Assembly (NCBI RefSeq): GCF_013407185.1
Contig: NZ_CP026995.1
Location: 496,841-560,840, forward strand
Reading direction: 5' to 3'
DNA: 64,000 nucleotides
Origin: Nitrosopumilus ureiphilus
GTDB taxonomy: Archaea; Thermoproteota; Nitrososphaeria; Nitrososphaerales; Nitrosopumilaceae
Both the position numbers and the translations under genes were made by a program. This document shows positions 52,032 through 61,556 of the stretch, one piece after another; position 1 is the stretch's first letter; every line of letters begins with the position of its first letter. The notes below the pieces were generated by a model that made no database searches, was not told the DNA's origin, and saw nothing but the letters and a program-made list of their open reading frames with translations.

Positions 52032-52557
52032 TTTCTTTCCAAGCGTTTCCACTAAACATATATTTTCTATTTTCAGATGATGCAGTATCCAGTCTCCATC
52101 TAATTGATTTTGAATCAAACTTGTAGATTATTTCTGAAATTTCTGAAGGAAGTTTTTGAGGATCAAGATGATGTGGAAGTAATTCTAAAACAAAATCAAT
52201 TTTTTCAATTGCATTATCAAACCATTGCTTGTCTTCCACATCAACACTAAAAACAATTCTGGGATTTCCAGCAAAATTAATTTTAACCTTTAATGCATTG
52301 CCGCTGCCTCTCCTTCTCTTCATCTCCTTGAAAACTGCTTTTATTTTTTCCCAGCGTCTAAAATCAAACCACTGAAAGAATTCTTCATTAAATGCAAGCG
52401 GAATTTTCATATCTAGTGAACTAACAAAATCACTATCATCTTGCTCAATCTCCTCTTGAATAATTATAAAATGTGAGTTTAGAAATCCATAGAGTACTTC
52501 AATTTCCCATGGTGAAATACCATAGTATGTCAGTGTTGTTTTCAATCCATCTGTCAT
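52024..52557 (-). CDS. Conserved-type hypothetical protein, 177 residues
   Basis: The protein has an N-terminal helix pair (TTLTYYGISPWEIEVLYGFL), a basic motif KAVFKEMKRRRGSGNALKVK and an alpha/beta C-terminal half. The short basic KRRRGSG could be a nucleic-acid contact. It is convergent with the preceding gene and of unknown function. Confidence 0.6.
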   Translation of the reverse strand: MTDGLKTTLTYYGISPWEIEVLYGFLNSHFIIIQEEIEQDDSDFVSSLDMKIPLAFNEEFFQWFDFRRWEKIKAVFKEMKRRRGSGNALKVKINFAGNPRIVFSVDVEDKQWFDNAIEKIDFVLELLPHHLDPQKLPSEISEIIYKFDSKSIRWRLDTASSENRKYMFSGNAWKEIT

Positions 52558-52656
52558 ACTATGAACTCTTAAAAATTGTAATTAAATCTTCAAACCTTGT
52601 AAATTGGGACAAATTGACCTTAAAATTAAAATTACATGAATAAAATTACTATATTC

Positions 52657-52983
52657 ATGAAGAAAGAATTTGTAGTAAAAAGTATTGATTCGGCACCAGA
52701 TGGGGCACCATATGTTGTAGTATCACTATCATCAATTAAAGATCTTAAAGAAGCAACTCAAAACCCACAATCACCTTTTGGTACTCCCAAAGTCATGGGA
52801 TTCTCAAACATGAATGACATGATGAAGGACCTAAACAAGATGATGTCCGGAATGGGTGGTGGAATGGGCATGCAAGGTGTAACCCAATTAAAACTTGAGA
52901 TGCATGAATACAAAGAGATGGGCCTTTCAGTTGGAGATAAGGTCTTTTTAGAAATGACCAAAGCTGAAAGTCTGGGCGTTTAA
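52657..52983 (+). CDS. Hypothetical protein with a Met/Gly-rich loop, 108 residues
   Basis: ATG at 52657 gives MKKEFVVKSIDSAPDGAPYV, whereas ATG at 52636 would add a short hydrophobic MNKITIF. Two beta strands flank a Met-rich segment (MNDMMKDLNKMMSGMGGGMG) and the C-terminus reads GLSVGDKVFLEMTKAE, which looks like a small beta-barrel (OB or SH3-like) lid. Possibly an RNA- or metal-binding protein; function unknown. It ends 2 bases before a convergent gene. Confidence 0.6.
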   Translation: MKKEFVVKSIDSAPDGAPYVVVSLSSIKDLKEATQNPQSPFGTPKVMGFSNMNDMMKDLNKMMSGMGGGMGMQGVTQLKLEMHEYKEMGLSVGDKVFLEMTKAESLGV

Positions 52984-52985
52984 AT

Positions 52986-53540
52986 TTACCAGATTGTGTT
53001 GAAATATTTCCAACCATAAAGGGCGGCAATTGTTCCAATTACAAATAACATGGGCTTCCATGCAAACACTGGAATGCTCGGTGTTGCAAGTTTCACTTTG
53101 TAATTATCTACAATTGCATTAACATTTTTCTTAATTTTGTCATGCCAGAAACTATACTCTACATGATATTTTTTTAGAATCTCTTCTACTTCGTAAACTA
53201 CTGGAGTTCTCTGTGAGAACAAGTGCTGAAGATAATCTCTTGATACTTCAACTTCTGCATGAATTCCGATTAATCCTTTTTTTAGATCAACCATTCTAAT
53301 GTGCATCTCCCATGGTTTCTTTAATTTTAGATTTAGACCGCTTCCAATTTGTCTTGGTTGCTTGTGTTCAAGTTTCACTTTGGTGAATCCTTCTTCAGTA
53401 AAGATTTTCATCAATTCTTCAAAACTTTTCTTTACCACTACATGAAGTTGTTCTACGCCATGTTTGTTATCAACATCAATTTTGTGTTTTAGTCCATCAA
53501 AAAATGAAACTGTCTTTGGATATGTGGTAAAATATTCCAT
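52986..53540 (-). CDS. Hypothetical tail-anchored protein, 184 residues
   Basis: A soluble domain of about 150 residues (GLKHKIDVDNKHGVEQLHVV, LKKPWEMHIRMVDLKKGLIG, QLFSQRTPVVYEVEEILKKY) is followed by one membrane helix near the C-terminus (PVFAWKPMLFVIGTIAALYG). Tail-anchored topology with the soluble part inside is likely. The soluble part has a polyketide-cyclase-like helix-grip appearance, but this is a guess. Convergent with the preceding gene. Confidence 0.6.
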   Translation of the reverse strand: MEYFTTYPKTVSFFDGLKHKIDVDNKHGVEQLHVVVKKSFEELMKIFTEEGFTKVKLEHKQPRQIGSGLNLKLKKPWEMHIRMVDLKKGLIGIHAEVEVSRDYLQHLFSQRTPVVYEVEEILKKYHVEYSFWHDKIKKNVNAIVDNYKVKLATPSIPVFAWKPMLFVIGTIAALYGWKYFNTIW

Positions 53541-53593
53541 ATTTTTTTCACCAAAAAACCTCTATTTAAAGCAGAACCAAAAAATCCCTAATG

Positions 53594-54364
53594 TTATGGT
53601 GGATTTGATAGTCCTCTGACATAGACACATTGATCAGGGGATATTGCCATCTCTGAAGGACTAATTTTTCTATCAGTAAGTTTTGCTTCTGAGTTTCTAA
53701 CTATGGCAAATGGTTTTGATTCTCCACCTTCTCCCATTTTGTAATTTGCAATAGTTGCAATATTATCCACTACTGCTTGAAATGTAACCTTTAGTGGATT
53801 TCCATCAAGATCTTTTTTTGCTCTCATATCTAAAACTGGTTCAATTCCTGCACAAGCCACTGCAACTCCTGATGTTCCAATTCTTGCAGGCATTAGTCTG
53901 CTGTCCACTAGAATAACCCCAACATGAATTGACATCTTTAAGAAAATCTTTCTACGAATTTGCTCTGAAATTAGATAAGGATTCTGGGGATATAGTATTG
54001 CTTTGCCTTTTTTTGCATTGGATTTGTCGATGCCTGCATTTGGTGCCATGATGTTGTTAGCTGATGTAATTACAAATCCTCCTATTCCTCCAAAAATTTT
54101 GTCTGATTCTCTGATTATGATTTCTGCAATCTTTGGCTTTAGTTGATATTTTTTTGCAATCTCTAATCCTTGCTCTGATGTTTTAATTTTTGAAAGATCA
54201 ACTATTCTTCCTTGTGAGTTTGAAATGTATTTTGTTGAAATTACTAAAACGTCACCTTCTTGTAATTTTGCATTATTTTTTTCTAAAGTTTCAAGCAATG
54301 TCTCAAAAACATCAAATGTCTCTTGCTTTCTTTCTGCTAAAAGCGGTAAGACTGTTAATTGCAC
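53594..54364 (-). CDS. cofE: Coenzyme F420-0:L-glutamate ligase
   Basis: CofE adds glutamate residues to F420-0 using GTP. The 256-residue protein contains the family pattern LQEGDVLVISTKYISNSQGR, GGFVITSANNIMAPNAGIDK and RIGTSGVAVACAGIEPVLDM and ends YVRGLSNPP. Thaumarchaea are known to make F420. Start is GTG at 54364. It is divergent from the GGQ-motif protein, with 126 bases between. Confidence 0.93.
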   Translation of the reverse strand: MQLTVLPLLAERKQETFDVFETLLETLEKNNAKLQEGDVLVISTKYISNSQGRIVDLSKIKTSEQGLEIAKKYQLKPKIAEIIIRESDKIFGGIGGFVITSANNIMAPNAGIDKSNAKKGKAILYPQNPYLISEQIRRKIFLKMSIHVGVILVDSRLMPARIGTSGVAVACAGIEPVLDMRAKKDLDGNPLKVTFQAVVDNIATIANYKMGEGGESKPFAIVRNSEAKLTDRKISPSEMAISPDQCVYVRGLSNPP

Positions 54365-54490
54365 AATTTCTCAATATTCTGTTTCTTTTTTATTGTTATG
54401 GACAATATTTTCACTGATGAGCTGAATTTTAGGTATGGTGCTCAATAGAAGAAGGAATTAGTTATTTACGAAAGAAAAAAAGTTACTCTT

Positions 54491-55549
54491 GTGAAAAATA
54501 ATCAAAATCCTGATGAAATCTCTCCACTTGAATGGCTATCGATTAATCGATTTCTATATGAGATAAAACAGATTGATTCTCCATGCATATCAGTATATTA
54601 TCCCTATGGCAAGGGACAAGAAACCATGTCTTTGCTGGAGGAAACAAAGCGAAACGAATCTCTTGAAAAAATCGAATCAAAAATTGAAAAAAGGATAGCC
54701 GAACTCAAAGACAATCCAGTCTCTGCTGGCAAGTTTACAAATACGCTGTGTATTTTTGGATGGATAAAAAACAACAAAGTAACCATCAAAGTGATTGGCA
54801 CCTCAAAAAAACTCCCCTATGTTTACATGGCAAGCAAAAAGCCATTCATCAAACCATTCAAAGATATACTGGAAACCAACTACAATGTTTTACTAGTCAC
54901 ACTAGATCAAAAATCTGCGAGAATACAAAAATTTTATGGAAGTCAGATAGTTTTAGAATCTAAACTTGGAATTGACTTGCAAGGAAGACATAGAAAGGGA
55001 GGGCAGAGTCAAGGAAGATTTCTAAGGGCAAGACAAACCAAAATTCATGTTTTCTTTAAGAAAATAGCAAACAAAGTTCGAGAGATGGATTTGAATTCAG
55101 ATTTGATTCTGTTGGGAGGCGTTGGTCCTGCAAAAACAGAATTTTATGGAGAACTTGATTCAAAGTTGGCAAAAAAATGCAGGTTTGTAGAAAACTTGTC
55201 TTTTGCCACATCAATTAATGATATTGAAAAGAAAATTATTCGCCATTTGTATCAACACAGAAGAAAATACGTTACAGAAATTATTGAAAAATATGAAAAC
55301 CTAGTCAAACAAGGATTAACTGCAAAAAGAAATGATGTTATTTTCAAGGCTTTAGAAATTGGGGCAGTAGACACACTAATTGTATCTGCAAACTATTACA
55401 CTGATTCTCAATTCAAAAAAATAATGAGGATGTTAGAGATTGCAAAAAATACCTCATGCAAAATAGAGTTTGCATCTTCTCCAAAAATTATCCAAAAACT
55501 AGAACTTGATAATTCAGTTTTAGCCATACTTCGATACAAGATAAAATAA
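54491..55549 (+). CDS. Vms1/eRF1-like release-factor-family protein (VLRF1/aeRF1-related)
   Basis: The 352-residue protein has the architecture of an eRF1-fold peptidyl-tRNA hydrolase. An N-terminal domain is followed by a VLRF domain with RHRKGGQSQGRFLRARQ (the GGQ at residues 170-172), and a C-terminal eRF1 domain-3/L7Ae-like part (VIFKALEIGAVDTLIVSANY). Vms1/ANKZF1 and its prokaryotic relatives use this GGQ or GSQ loop to release nascent chains from peptidyl-tRNA on stalled ribosomes. Start at GTG 54491. It is distinct from the canonical aRF1, which should lie elsewhere. Confidence is good for the fold, less for the exact role. Confidence 0.82.
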   Translation: MKNNQNPDEISPLEWLSINRFLYEIKQIDSPCISVYYPYGKGQETMSLLEETKRNESLEKIESKIEKRIAELKDNPVSAGKFTNTLCIFGWIKNNKVTIKVIGTSKKLPYVYMASKKPFIKPFKDILETNYNVLLVTLDQKSARIQKFYGSQIVLESKLGIDLQGRHRKGGQSQGRFLRARQTKIHVFFKKIANKVREMDLNSDLILLGGVGPAKTEFYGELDSKLAKKCRFVENLSFATSINDIEKKIIRHLYQHRRKYVTEIIEKYENLVKQGLTAKRNDVIFKALEIGAVDTLIVSANYYTDSQFKKIMRMLEIAKNTSCKIEFASSPKIIQKLELDNSVLAILRYKIK

Positions 55550-55882
55550 TTTCAAAAACTGATGAATCTCAAATTATATTTGTAATAATTTGATAGTGAC
55601 ACTTAGATCACTAATTAAAAAAATCCATATGGCTGACTGTGTGCAAACCTAGAGAAGAAAATTATGAATAGAAGAACTGACAAATATTGCCATAGAAAAA
55701 CTAGAATCCAGAACAGAAATCACCACAGTCTGTAAAATTTTAGATGAAATAATGGTATCAAAATAAAAGTCAATTCCCACTACCAGAAAGCAATATTTGG
55801 ATTCTGTTACTACAGTTTTAGAAAATCCGAATGTTTTGTAAATCTAAAACAATATCTGAATTTTGCAAATTAGATTTTAGAA
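55550..55882. other. Intergenic stretch, probably a decayed gene
   Basis: The only protein-like piece is a frame encoding IEELTNIAIEKLESRTEITT and VCKILDEIMVSK without a start codon, near 55670-55766. It looks like the tail of a small degraded helical gene. Nothing else is supportable. Confidence 0.35.
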
Positions 55883-56557
55883 TTAGTTATTTCTTTTAGG
55901 AAGAAATGGAATTAATGTTCTGACAAATCCTGTAAAGTTCTTTGTTTGATAATATACTGTTCCTGGCCCAGTAATCTCAATTACTAGCGCCTCTCCTCCA
56001 AATATGGATGTCTTTAGTCCTCCATGTTTTGTTACCCTGTAACCCGCACTTGCACTCATTGCAACTAGCTGATAATTATCTAAAATCATCTTTTCGCCAC
56101 TTTTGAGATTCATTGATAAAATTCCTCCCCATGCATTGACAAACATGTCTCCATTACCTAATGTTTTTAGCATGAATAGATTACTTCCAAAAATTCCTTT
56201 TGTGAATCCCTGCCATTGAGTATCAAGTGTAAGATCATCAGTTGATGCAACATATGCCCCTGATTGAACAATAAATTCCTCGTTTACATGAATCACTTCA
56301 ATATCGCCTAGCATATTTCCAGTTAAACCTAACATGCAGTTGTCTTCTCTTGCAATGAAATTATTTACAAAAAACGACTCGCCGCCTAATGCAACTGTCT
56401 TTAGTGTCTTGAGAAAACCGCCCTTTCTCATTGAAGTTACAGTCTCAATGCCTCCTTTGATAAATACCATAGATCCTGCTTCTGCAGTGACTTTTTCTCC
56501 TTTGTTCATTGAGACATGAATCATTCCCATGGGGTTTTTTAGAATCTCATAATTCAC
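55883..56557 (-). CDS. AIM24/TIGR00266 family protein
   Basis: The 224-residue all-beta protein has the family repeat-like pattern MIHVSMNKGEKVTAEAGSMV, GGFLKTLKTVALGGESFFVN and FGGEALVIEITGPGTVYYQT. AIM24-type trimeric beta-barrels are widespread; the bacterial and archaeal ones have no proven activity. It is monocistronic and divergent from the leuC-type gene. ATG at 56557. Confidence 0.88.
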   Translation of the reverse strand: MNYEILKNPMGMIHVSMNKGEKVTAEAGSMVFIKGGIETVTSMRKGGFLKTLKTVALGGESFFVNNFIAREDNCMLGLTGNMLGDIEVIHVNEEFIVQSGAYVASTDDLTLDTQWQGFTKGIFGSNLFMLKTLGNGDMFVNAWGGILSMNLKSGEKMILDNYQLVAMSASAGYRVTKHGGLKTSIFGGEALVIEITGPGTVYYQTKNFTGFVRTLIPFLPKRNN

Positions 56558-56643
56558 AATTTTTCTATATTATCACTTTAAGATAAATCGTATCCTACAT
56601 CATTCTGTAAAGCTTTTAATCTGTAGAATAGGCTTTTTGGATT

Positions 56644-57915
56644 ATGAATATTGTTGAGAAGATTCTTGCACGTGCATCAGGAAAGTCTTCCGTTGCACCT
56701 GATGATGTAATTTTTGCTAATGTTGACAAGGTTATGGTTCATGATGTCTCAGGACCAGGCGTAATCAAAGTATTTGACAAACTAAAGAAACAAGGAATCT
56801 CAGTTGACAAGTTATGGGATCCCACTAAGGTTTGGGTGGCAGAAGACCATTTTGTGCCTTCAGCAGAAAAAGTATCAGCTGAAAATATTGTGAAACTATC
56901 TAATTTTACTAAGCAATATGGAATTGAAAAACACTTCAAGTATGGAATGGGACAGTATGGAATTTGTCACACCATATCTCACGAAGAGGCAATGGTAATG
57001 CCAGGTGAGGTATATGTCGGTGGAGATTCTCATACAAACACTACAGGTGCATTAGGTGCATTTGCATGTGGATTGGGACACACTGATGTTGCATATGTGT
57101 TGTTAAATGGAAAGATTTGGTTTAAGGTTCCAGAAACTATGTACTTTAAGATTAATGGAAAATTGCCAGATCATGTGATGGCAAAAGATTTGATTCTAAA
57201 AATTATCGGTGAGATTGGAACTGATGGTGGTGCTTACAGAACCATGCAGTTTGGCGGAAGTGGCATTAATGAAATGTCCGTTGAGAGCAGATTGACAATG
57301 TGTAATATGACTACTGAGGCTGGTGCAAAAAACGGAATTGTAGAGCCTGATCAAAAAGTAGTTGATTATCTTTCAAGCCGCGGAGCTTCCAATTTTAATT
57401 TAATAACAGGCGATGATGATGCAGAATATTCCAGAGTCTTTGAATACGAAGCATCAGAGATGGAACCTACTGTTGCAAAACCATTCTCTCCTGAAAATAT
57501 TTCAGTTGTAAGGGAAGCTCCTGATGTTGAATTGGATAAATCATACATCGGTTCATGTACTGGTGCAAAATACGAAGACCTGATGGCTGTTGCAAAAATT
57601 CTCAAAGGCAGAAAAGTAAAGATTAGAACCGAAATCTTACCTGCGGCAATTTCAATTTACAAACGTGCCATGGAAAATGGTCTGTTGAAAATATTTCTAG
57701 ATGCTGGAGTGACAATTGGACCACCAACATGTGGTGCATGCTGTGGTGCTCATATGGGCGTCTTGGCAAAAGATGAAATTTGTATCAGTACTACAAATAG
57801 AAACTTCCCAGGAAGAATGGGCCATGTTGAATCCCAAACATATCTTGCGTCTCCACTGGTTGCAGCAGCATCTGCAGTTACTGGCAAAATCACTGATCCG
57901 AGGGATTTGCAATGA
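56644..57915 (+). CDS. leuC: Isopropylmalate/homoaconitate isomerase large subunit, archaeal type
   Basis: The 423-residue subunit of the aconitase superfamily isomerises a hydroxy-dicarboxylic acid. [4Fe-4S] ligands are Cys in SYIGSCTGAKYEDLMAVA and the two Cys in TCGACCGAHMGVLAKDE; active-site blocks are GDSHTNTTGALGAFACGLG and STTNRNFPGRMGHVESQTYL. This is the shorter LeuC/HacA type of archaea. The gene overlaps its small subunit by 4 bases. A second, longer isomerase pair follows immediately, so one pair may serve a substrate other than 3-isopropylmalate. Confidence 0.9.
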   Translation: MNIVEKILARASGKSSVAPDDVIFANVDKVMVHDVSGPGVIKVFDKLKKQGISVDKLWDPTKVWVAEDHFVPSAEKVSAENIVKLSNFTKQYGIEKHFKYGMGQYGICHTISHEEAMVMPGEVYVGGDSHTNTTGALGAFACGLGHTDVAYVLLNGKIWFKVPETMYFKINGKLPDHVMAKDLILKIIGEIGTDGGAYRTMQFGGSGINEMSVESRLTMCNMTTEAGAKNGIVEPDQKVVDYLSSRGASNFNLITGDDDAEYSRVFEYEASEMEPTVAKPFSPENISVVREAPDVELDKSYIGSCTGAKYEDLMAVAKILKGRKVKIRTEILPAAISIYKRAMENGLLKIFLDAGVTIGPPTCGACCGAHMGVLAKDEICISTTNRNFPGRMGHVESQTYLASPLVAAASAVTGKITDPRDLQ

Positions 57916-58403
57916 AAGGAAACATCATAAAATACGCACAAGATAACATCGATACTGATGTAATCATTCCTGGTCAGTATCTCAAGGTACACGATTATGC
58001 CGAACTTGCAACACATGCAATGGAAGGACTAGATCCTGATTTTCATTCCAAAGTAAAGGAAGGTGATTTTATCTTATCTGGAAAAAATTTTGGATGTGGC
58101 TCAAGTCGAGAGCATGCACCAATTGCCTTGTCTCATTCAGGAATAAAGGCAGTGCTTGCATTGTCTTTTGCAAGAATTTTTTACAGAAATGCAGTAGATG
58201 GCGCATTTTTGTTGCCAATTGAAATTGAACAAGACGCATATGATGAAATCTCAGAAGGAGATGAAATAGACATTGATGTCTCTGCAAACGAAATTAAAAA
58301 TCTTACAAAAAACCGGACGTACAAAATGAAACCATTTTCAGACATCATTGGAAAAATTATTGCTGCAGGTGGCCTCTTCAAGTACAGGCCAGACCAGGAT
58401 TAA
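57912..58403 (+). CDS. leuD: Isopropylmalate/homoaconitate isomerase small subunit, archaeal type
   Basis: The 163-residue swivelling subunit contains the conserved [20 protein letters not shown] loop and the serine-bearing [20 protein letters not shown]. It pairs with the large subunit directly upstream (overlap 4 bases). In the archaeal type the YLKV-type substrate loop helps choose between isopropylmalate and other substrates, but the loop here does not settle it. Confidence 0.9.
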   Translation: MKGNIIKYAQDNIDTDVIIPGQYLKVHDYAELATHAMEGLDPDFHSKVKEGDFILSGKNFGCGSSREHAPIALSHSGIKAVLALSFARIFYRNAVDGAFLLPIEIEQDAYDEISEGDEIDIDVSANEIKNLTKNRTYKMKPFSDIIGKIIAAGGLFKYRPDQD

Positions 58404-58404
58404 A

Positions 58405-59820
58405 ATGGGAAAAACACTTTTTGAAAAAATCTGGGAATCCCATGTTGTAGTTGAAAAACCAAACAGTCCTTCTCTAATCTATATTGACAGGCATTTGGTA
58501 CATGAAGTAACCTCTCCCCAAGCTTTTGATGGATTGCGAATGAATAACAGAAAGGTTCGAAGACCTGATCTTACTATAGCCACTATGGATCATAACGTTC
58601 CAACAAATGACAGGTCTCTTCCAATTTTGGACCAAACTTCTGCAATCCAAATCCAAACACTTGAAAAAAATTGCAAAGATTTTGGAATCACACTATTTGA
58701 TATCAACAGTCCCAATCAAGGAATAGTCCACGTGATTGGCCCTCAATTGGGAATTACTCTGCCTGGTTCTACAATAGTTTGCGGAGATAGTCACACATCA
58801 ACTCACGGAGCATTTGGGGCACTGGCATTGGGTATTGGAACAAGCGATGTTGAGCATGTCTTGGCATCTCAAACCATGTGGTTGGAAAAACCAAAACCAT
58901 TTGAAATTAGAGTAGATGGAAAAAGAAAGAATCCTCACGCAGTTACTGCAAAAGACATCGTTCTCTCTATTATCAAAAATATTGGAACTGGAGGCGGGAC
59001 AGGCACAGTAATAGAGTATATGGGGGAGGGAATAGCGGATCTCTCCATGGAGCAGAGAATGACTATATGCAATATGTCAATTGAGGCAGGAGCCCGTGCA
59101 GGATTGATTGCACCTGATGAGAAGACATTTGATTATCTTCGAGGACGAAAATACACTCCGAAAAATTACGAGTCTCTAGTTGAGACGTGGCGCGAGAATC
59201 TAAAGACTGACAGTGATGCAACATTTGAGAGACAATTTACTTTACACATTGATGACATTGCACCTCAAGTTAGTTGGGGAACAAATCCTGGAATGACGTG
59301 TGATGTAACTGAATCAGTTCCATCCCCTGATGAGTTTGCAAAAGGTGACCCCAATCAAAAGAAAGGTGCAGAAAAAGCACTTGATTACATGGATCTTAAA
59401 CCCGGAACTCCAATTGAAGATATCAAAATTGATAGAGTATTCATTGGTTCATGTACAAATGCAAGATTAGAAGATCTCATTGAAGCATCAAAAGTTGTAA
59501 GGGGACAAAAAATTTCATCAGATGTTAGAGCAATGGTTGTTCCAGGTTCTCAAATGGTAAAAAAACAAGCAGAAGAAATGGGTCTTGATAAAATTTTCAT
59601 TGATGCTAATTTTGAATGGCGAGAAGCAGGATGTAGCATGTGTCTTGGAATGAATCCTGATATTTTATCTCCTGGTGAGCGATGTGCCAGTACCTCAAAC
59701 AGAAACTTTGAAGGGAGACAGGGAACTGGTGGAAGAACCCACTTGGTTAGTCCAGTGATGGCAGCAGCTGCTGCAATCAACGGACACTTTGTAGATGTTA
59801 GGAAATTGGATTTAAACTAG
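58405..59820 (+). CDS. leuC: 3-isopropylmalate dehydratase large subunit, long type
   Basis: ATG at 58405 gives [20 protein letters not shown], the start of the bacterial-type LeuC; the open frame extends further into leuD but is not conserved. The 471-residue chain has [20 protein letters not shown], the FeS Cys in [20 protein letters not shown] and in [12 protein letters not shown], and [20 protein letters not shown]-type [14 protein letters not shown]. Together with the next gene it forms a complete leucine-pathway isomerase. It starts 1 base after the archaeal-type small subunit stop. Confidence 0.9.
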   Translation: MGKTLFEKIWESHVVVEKPNSPSLIYIDRHLVHEVTSPQAFDGLRMNNRKVRRPDLTIATMDHNVPTNDRSLPILDQTSAIQIQTLEKNCKDFGITLFDINSPNQGIVHVIGPQLGITLPGSTIVCGDSHTSTHGAFGALALGIGTSDVEHVLASQTMWLEKPKPFEIRVDGKRKNPHAVTAKDIVLSIIKNIGTGGGTGTVIEYMGEGIADLSMEQRMTICNMSIEAGARAGLIAPDEKTFDYLRGRKYTPKNYESLVETWRENLKTDSDATFERQFTLHIDDIAPQVSWGTNPGMTCDVTESVPSPDEFAKGDPNQKKGAEKALDYMDLKPGTPIEDIKIDRVFIGSCTNARLEDLIEASKVVRGQKISSDVRAMVVPGSQMVKKQAEEMGLDKIFIDANFEWREAGCSMCLGMNPDILSPGERCASTSNRNFEGRQGTGGRTHLVSPVMAAAAAINGHFVDVRKLDLN

Positions 59821-59821
59821 A

Positions 59822-60406
59822 ATGGAGCCTTTTAAAAACATCTCAAGCATCATTACACCACTGGATAAGGTAAATGTGGACACTGATCAAATTGTCCCAA
59901 AACAATTCCTAAAATTAGTCCAAAAGTCCGGATTTGGAAAGTTCTTGTTCTTTAATTGGCGATATGATGAGGCAGAAAACAAAAAATCTGATTTTGTCTT
60001 AAATGATCCAAAATATGGTGGCTCTAAAATCCTAGTAGTTGGAGATAATTTTGGGTGCGGTTCTAGTCGTGAGCATGCCGTTTGGGCTCTAAAAGACTAT
60101 GGTTTTTCAGTAATAATCGCACCATCCTTTGCTGATATCTTCTTTAGCAACTGCTTCAAAAATGGTCTTTTACCAATTTCGCTTGATGAAGAAACAGTTG
60201 ATATTCTACAAAAAGAAACAGGCCCAGTCAGCGTTGACTTGGAAAAGCAAACCATCAAAACTTCCACTCAAGAAATTCATTTTGATATTGATTCTCATAT
60301 GAGAAAAATTCTTCTAGAAGGACTAGATGACATTGCACAAACTTTTCAATATGAAGATAAAATTACAGAGTTTGAAAAAAATTCTAAAATCCCATCTGTT
60401 TTATAA
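59822..60406 (+). CDS. leuD: 3-isopropylmalate dehydratase small subunit, long type
   Basis: The 194-residue subunit has the bacterial LeuD pattern: NVDTDQIVPKQFLKLVQKSG, then [20 protein letters not shown] and IIAPSFADIFFSNCFKNGLL. It is the partner of the long large subunit one base upstream. The 3' end overlaps the convergent nucleotidyltransferase gene by 23 bases. Confidence 0.92.
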   Translation: MEPFKNISSIITPLDKVNVDTDQIVPKQFLKLVQKSGFGKFLFFNWRYDEAENKKSDFVLNDPKYGGSKILVVGDNFGCGSSREHAVWALKDYGFSVIIAPSFADIFFSNCFKNGLLPISLDEETVDILQKETGPVSVDLEKQTIKTSTQEIHFDIDSHMRKILLEGLDDIAQTFQYEDKITEFEKNSKIPSVL

Positions 60407-61103
60407 TCTTCTTTACTGTTTTCTCATTTCTCTCTAAAACCATTGGAGATTCTGCATCAATCCATTCTATTTCTCCAATGTCATATGCACTAATTTTTCC
60501 CTCTCTTGATAGTTGCTGTAAAATATCAAATGACAAATTGATCTCTTTTTGTTTTGACTTGGCCTTTATTCTTTCAATAACATCCGATCCTAACATGTAG
60601 ATTCCTAGACATTCGGAGAGCTGCAATTTCATTAGTGGTTTTTCTTTGAATTCTTTAATTATTCCATCTTCAACTACTGCAAATCCTGTCTCTTCTTTTC
60701 TTTTTGATCTTGTTGCAATACATGCCACACTTTTTTTATCGACAAACTGCTCATGCATCTTTTTTAGATTGATGGCACACAAGTTATCCGCAAACCACAA
60801 GACAAATTCTGATTCACCTTTGAGTTTATTCTCGATGTGCAGCAAATCTCCGCCTGTACCACTTTGTGAGTCTTGAACAAAGGCGGTGCCTTTTTGATTC
60901 TCGTAATAGTTTTTGATTTGACCTCCCAATCCAGTAAAATCAGAAATTATGATGACCTCTTTTATGAAACTAAATGATTTTAGATATTTTACAACATAGT
61001 CAATTAGCGGCTTTCCATTAATTGGCGTCATTGCCTTTGGAAAATATTCGGTGTATGGCTTGCCTCTAGTTCCTTTGCCGCCAGCTAAAATTATAGCCTT
61101 CAC
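60384..61103 (-). CDS. Nucleotidyltransferase of the sugar-1-phosphate type
   Basis: The 239-residue protein has the NTP-binding start MKAIILAGGKGTRGKPYTEY and FPKAMTPINGKPLIDYVVKY, the central DSQSGTGGDLLHIENKL and an Asp in the FADNLC segment for metal. This is the glucose-1-phosphate thymidylyl/uridylyl/mannose-1-phosphate guanylyltransferase fold. Specificity cannot be stated. It lies next to the ribosomal S9 gene on the same strand (3-base gap), an odd partner for a sugar-nucleotide enzyme. Confidence 0.85.
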   Translation of the reverse strand: MKAIILAGGKGTRGKPYTEYFPKAMTPINGKPLIDYVVKYLKSFSFIKEVIIISDFTGLGGQIKNYYENQKGTAFVQDSQSGTGGDLLHIENKLKGESEFVLWFADNLCAINLKKMHEQFVDKKSVACIATRSKRKEETGFAVVEDGIIKEFKEKPLMKLQLSECLGIYMLGSDVIERIKAKSKQKEINLSFDILQQLSREGKISAYDIGEIEWIDAESPMVLERNEKTVKKIIKQMGF

Positions 61104-61106
61104 AGC

Positions 61107-61556
61107 CTAACGGTATGATTTTTGCTTTCTTCTTCTAGCACCAGGTCCGCCAAATTTCTTTGGTTCTTTCTGTCTGGCATCTCCGCTGACTAGGTATTTG
61201 TCAAAATCAGTGATTCGTTTTCGAAGATCTTCTCTAGTTGATTTTGGAAGTGGATGCTCTTTTGGCTCTTTCTTAGATTTAGTCCATCCAATTAGTGCTC
61301 TGGTAATTCCAGTTGCAGCTGCACTGGCTTGACCCATAAAACCTCCGCCTCTAACTCTGACAGAAATATCTATTTTGTCCCTCAAGTCACCTGTTATTTC
61401 TAGTGGTCCTAAAATTACTTCACGGACAGTTTCTTGAGGAATCATTTCAACTGGAACATTGTTGATTCTTACTTTGCCTTGTCCTTTTGTAATGTAAACA
61501 TGTGCACTAGCTCTCTTTCTAGTTGCAAAATAAATTTCAGTTTTTGGAGTTGTCAT
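61107..61556 (-). CDS. rps9: Small ribosomal subunit protein uS9 (S9)
   Basis: The 149-residue protein carries the S9 pattern: YFATRKRASAHVYITKGQGK at the start, then RGGGFMGQASAAATGITRAL and the basic end RKKFGGPGARRRKQKSYR-type KKFGGPGARRRKQKSYR, whose final Arg contacts the P-site tRNA. It overlaps L13 by 4 bases. Confidence 0.96.
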   Translation of the reverse strand: MTTPKTEIYFATRKRASAHVYITKGQGKVRINNVPVEMIPQETVREVILGPLEITGDLRDKIDISVRVRGGGFMGQASAAATGITRALIGWTKSKKEPKEHPLPKSTREDLRKRITDFDKYLVSGDARQKEPKKFGGPGARRRKQKSYR

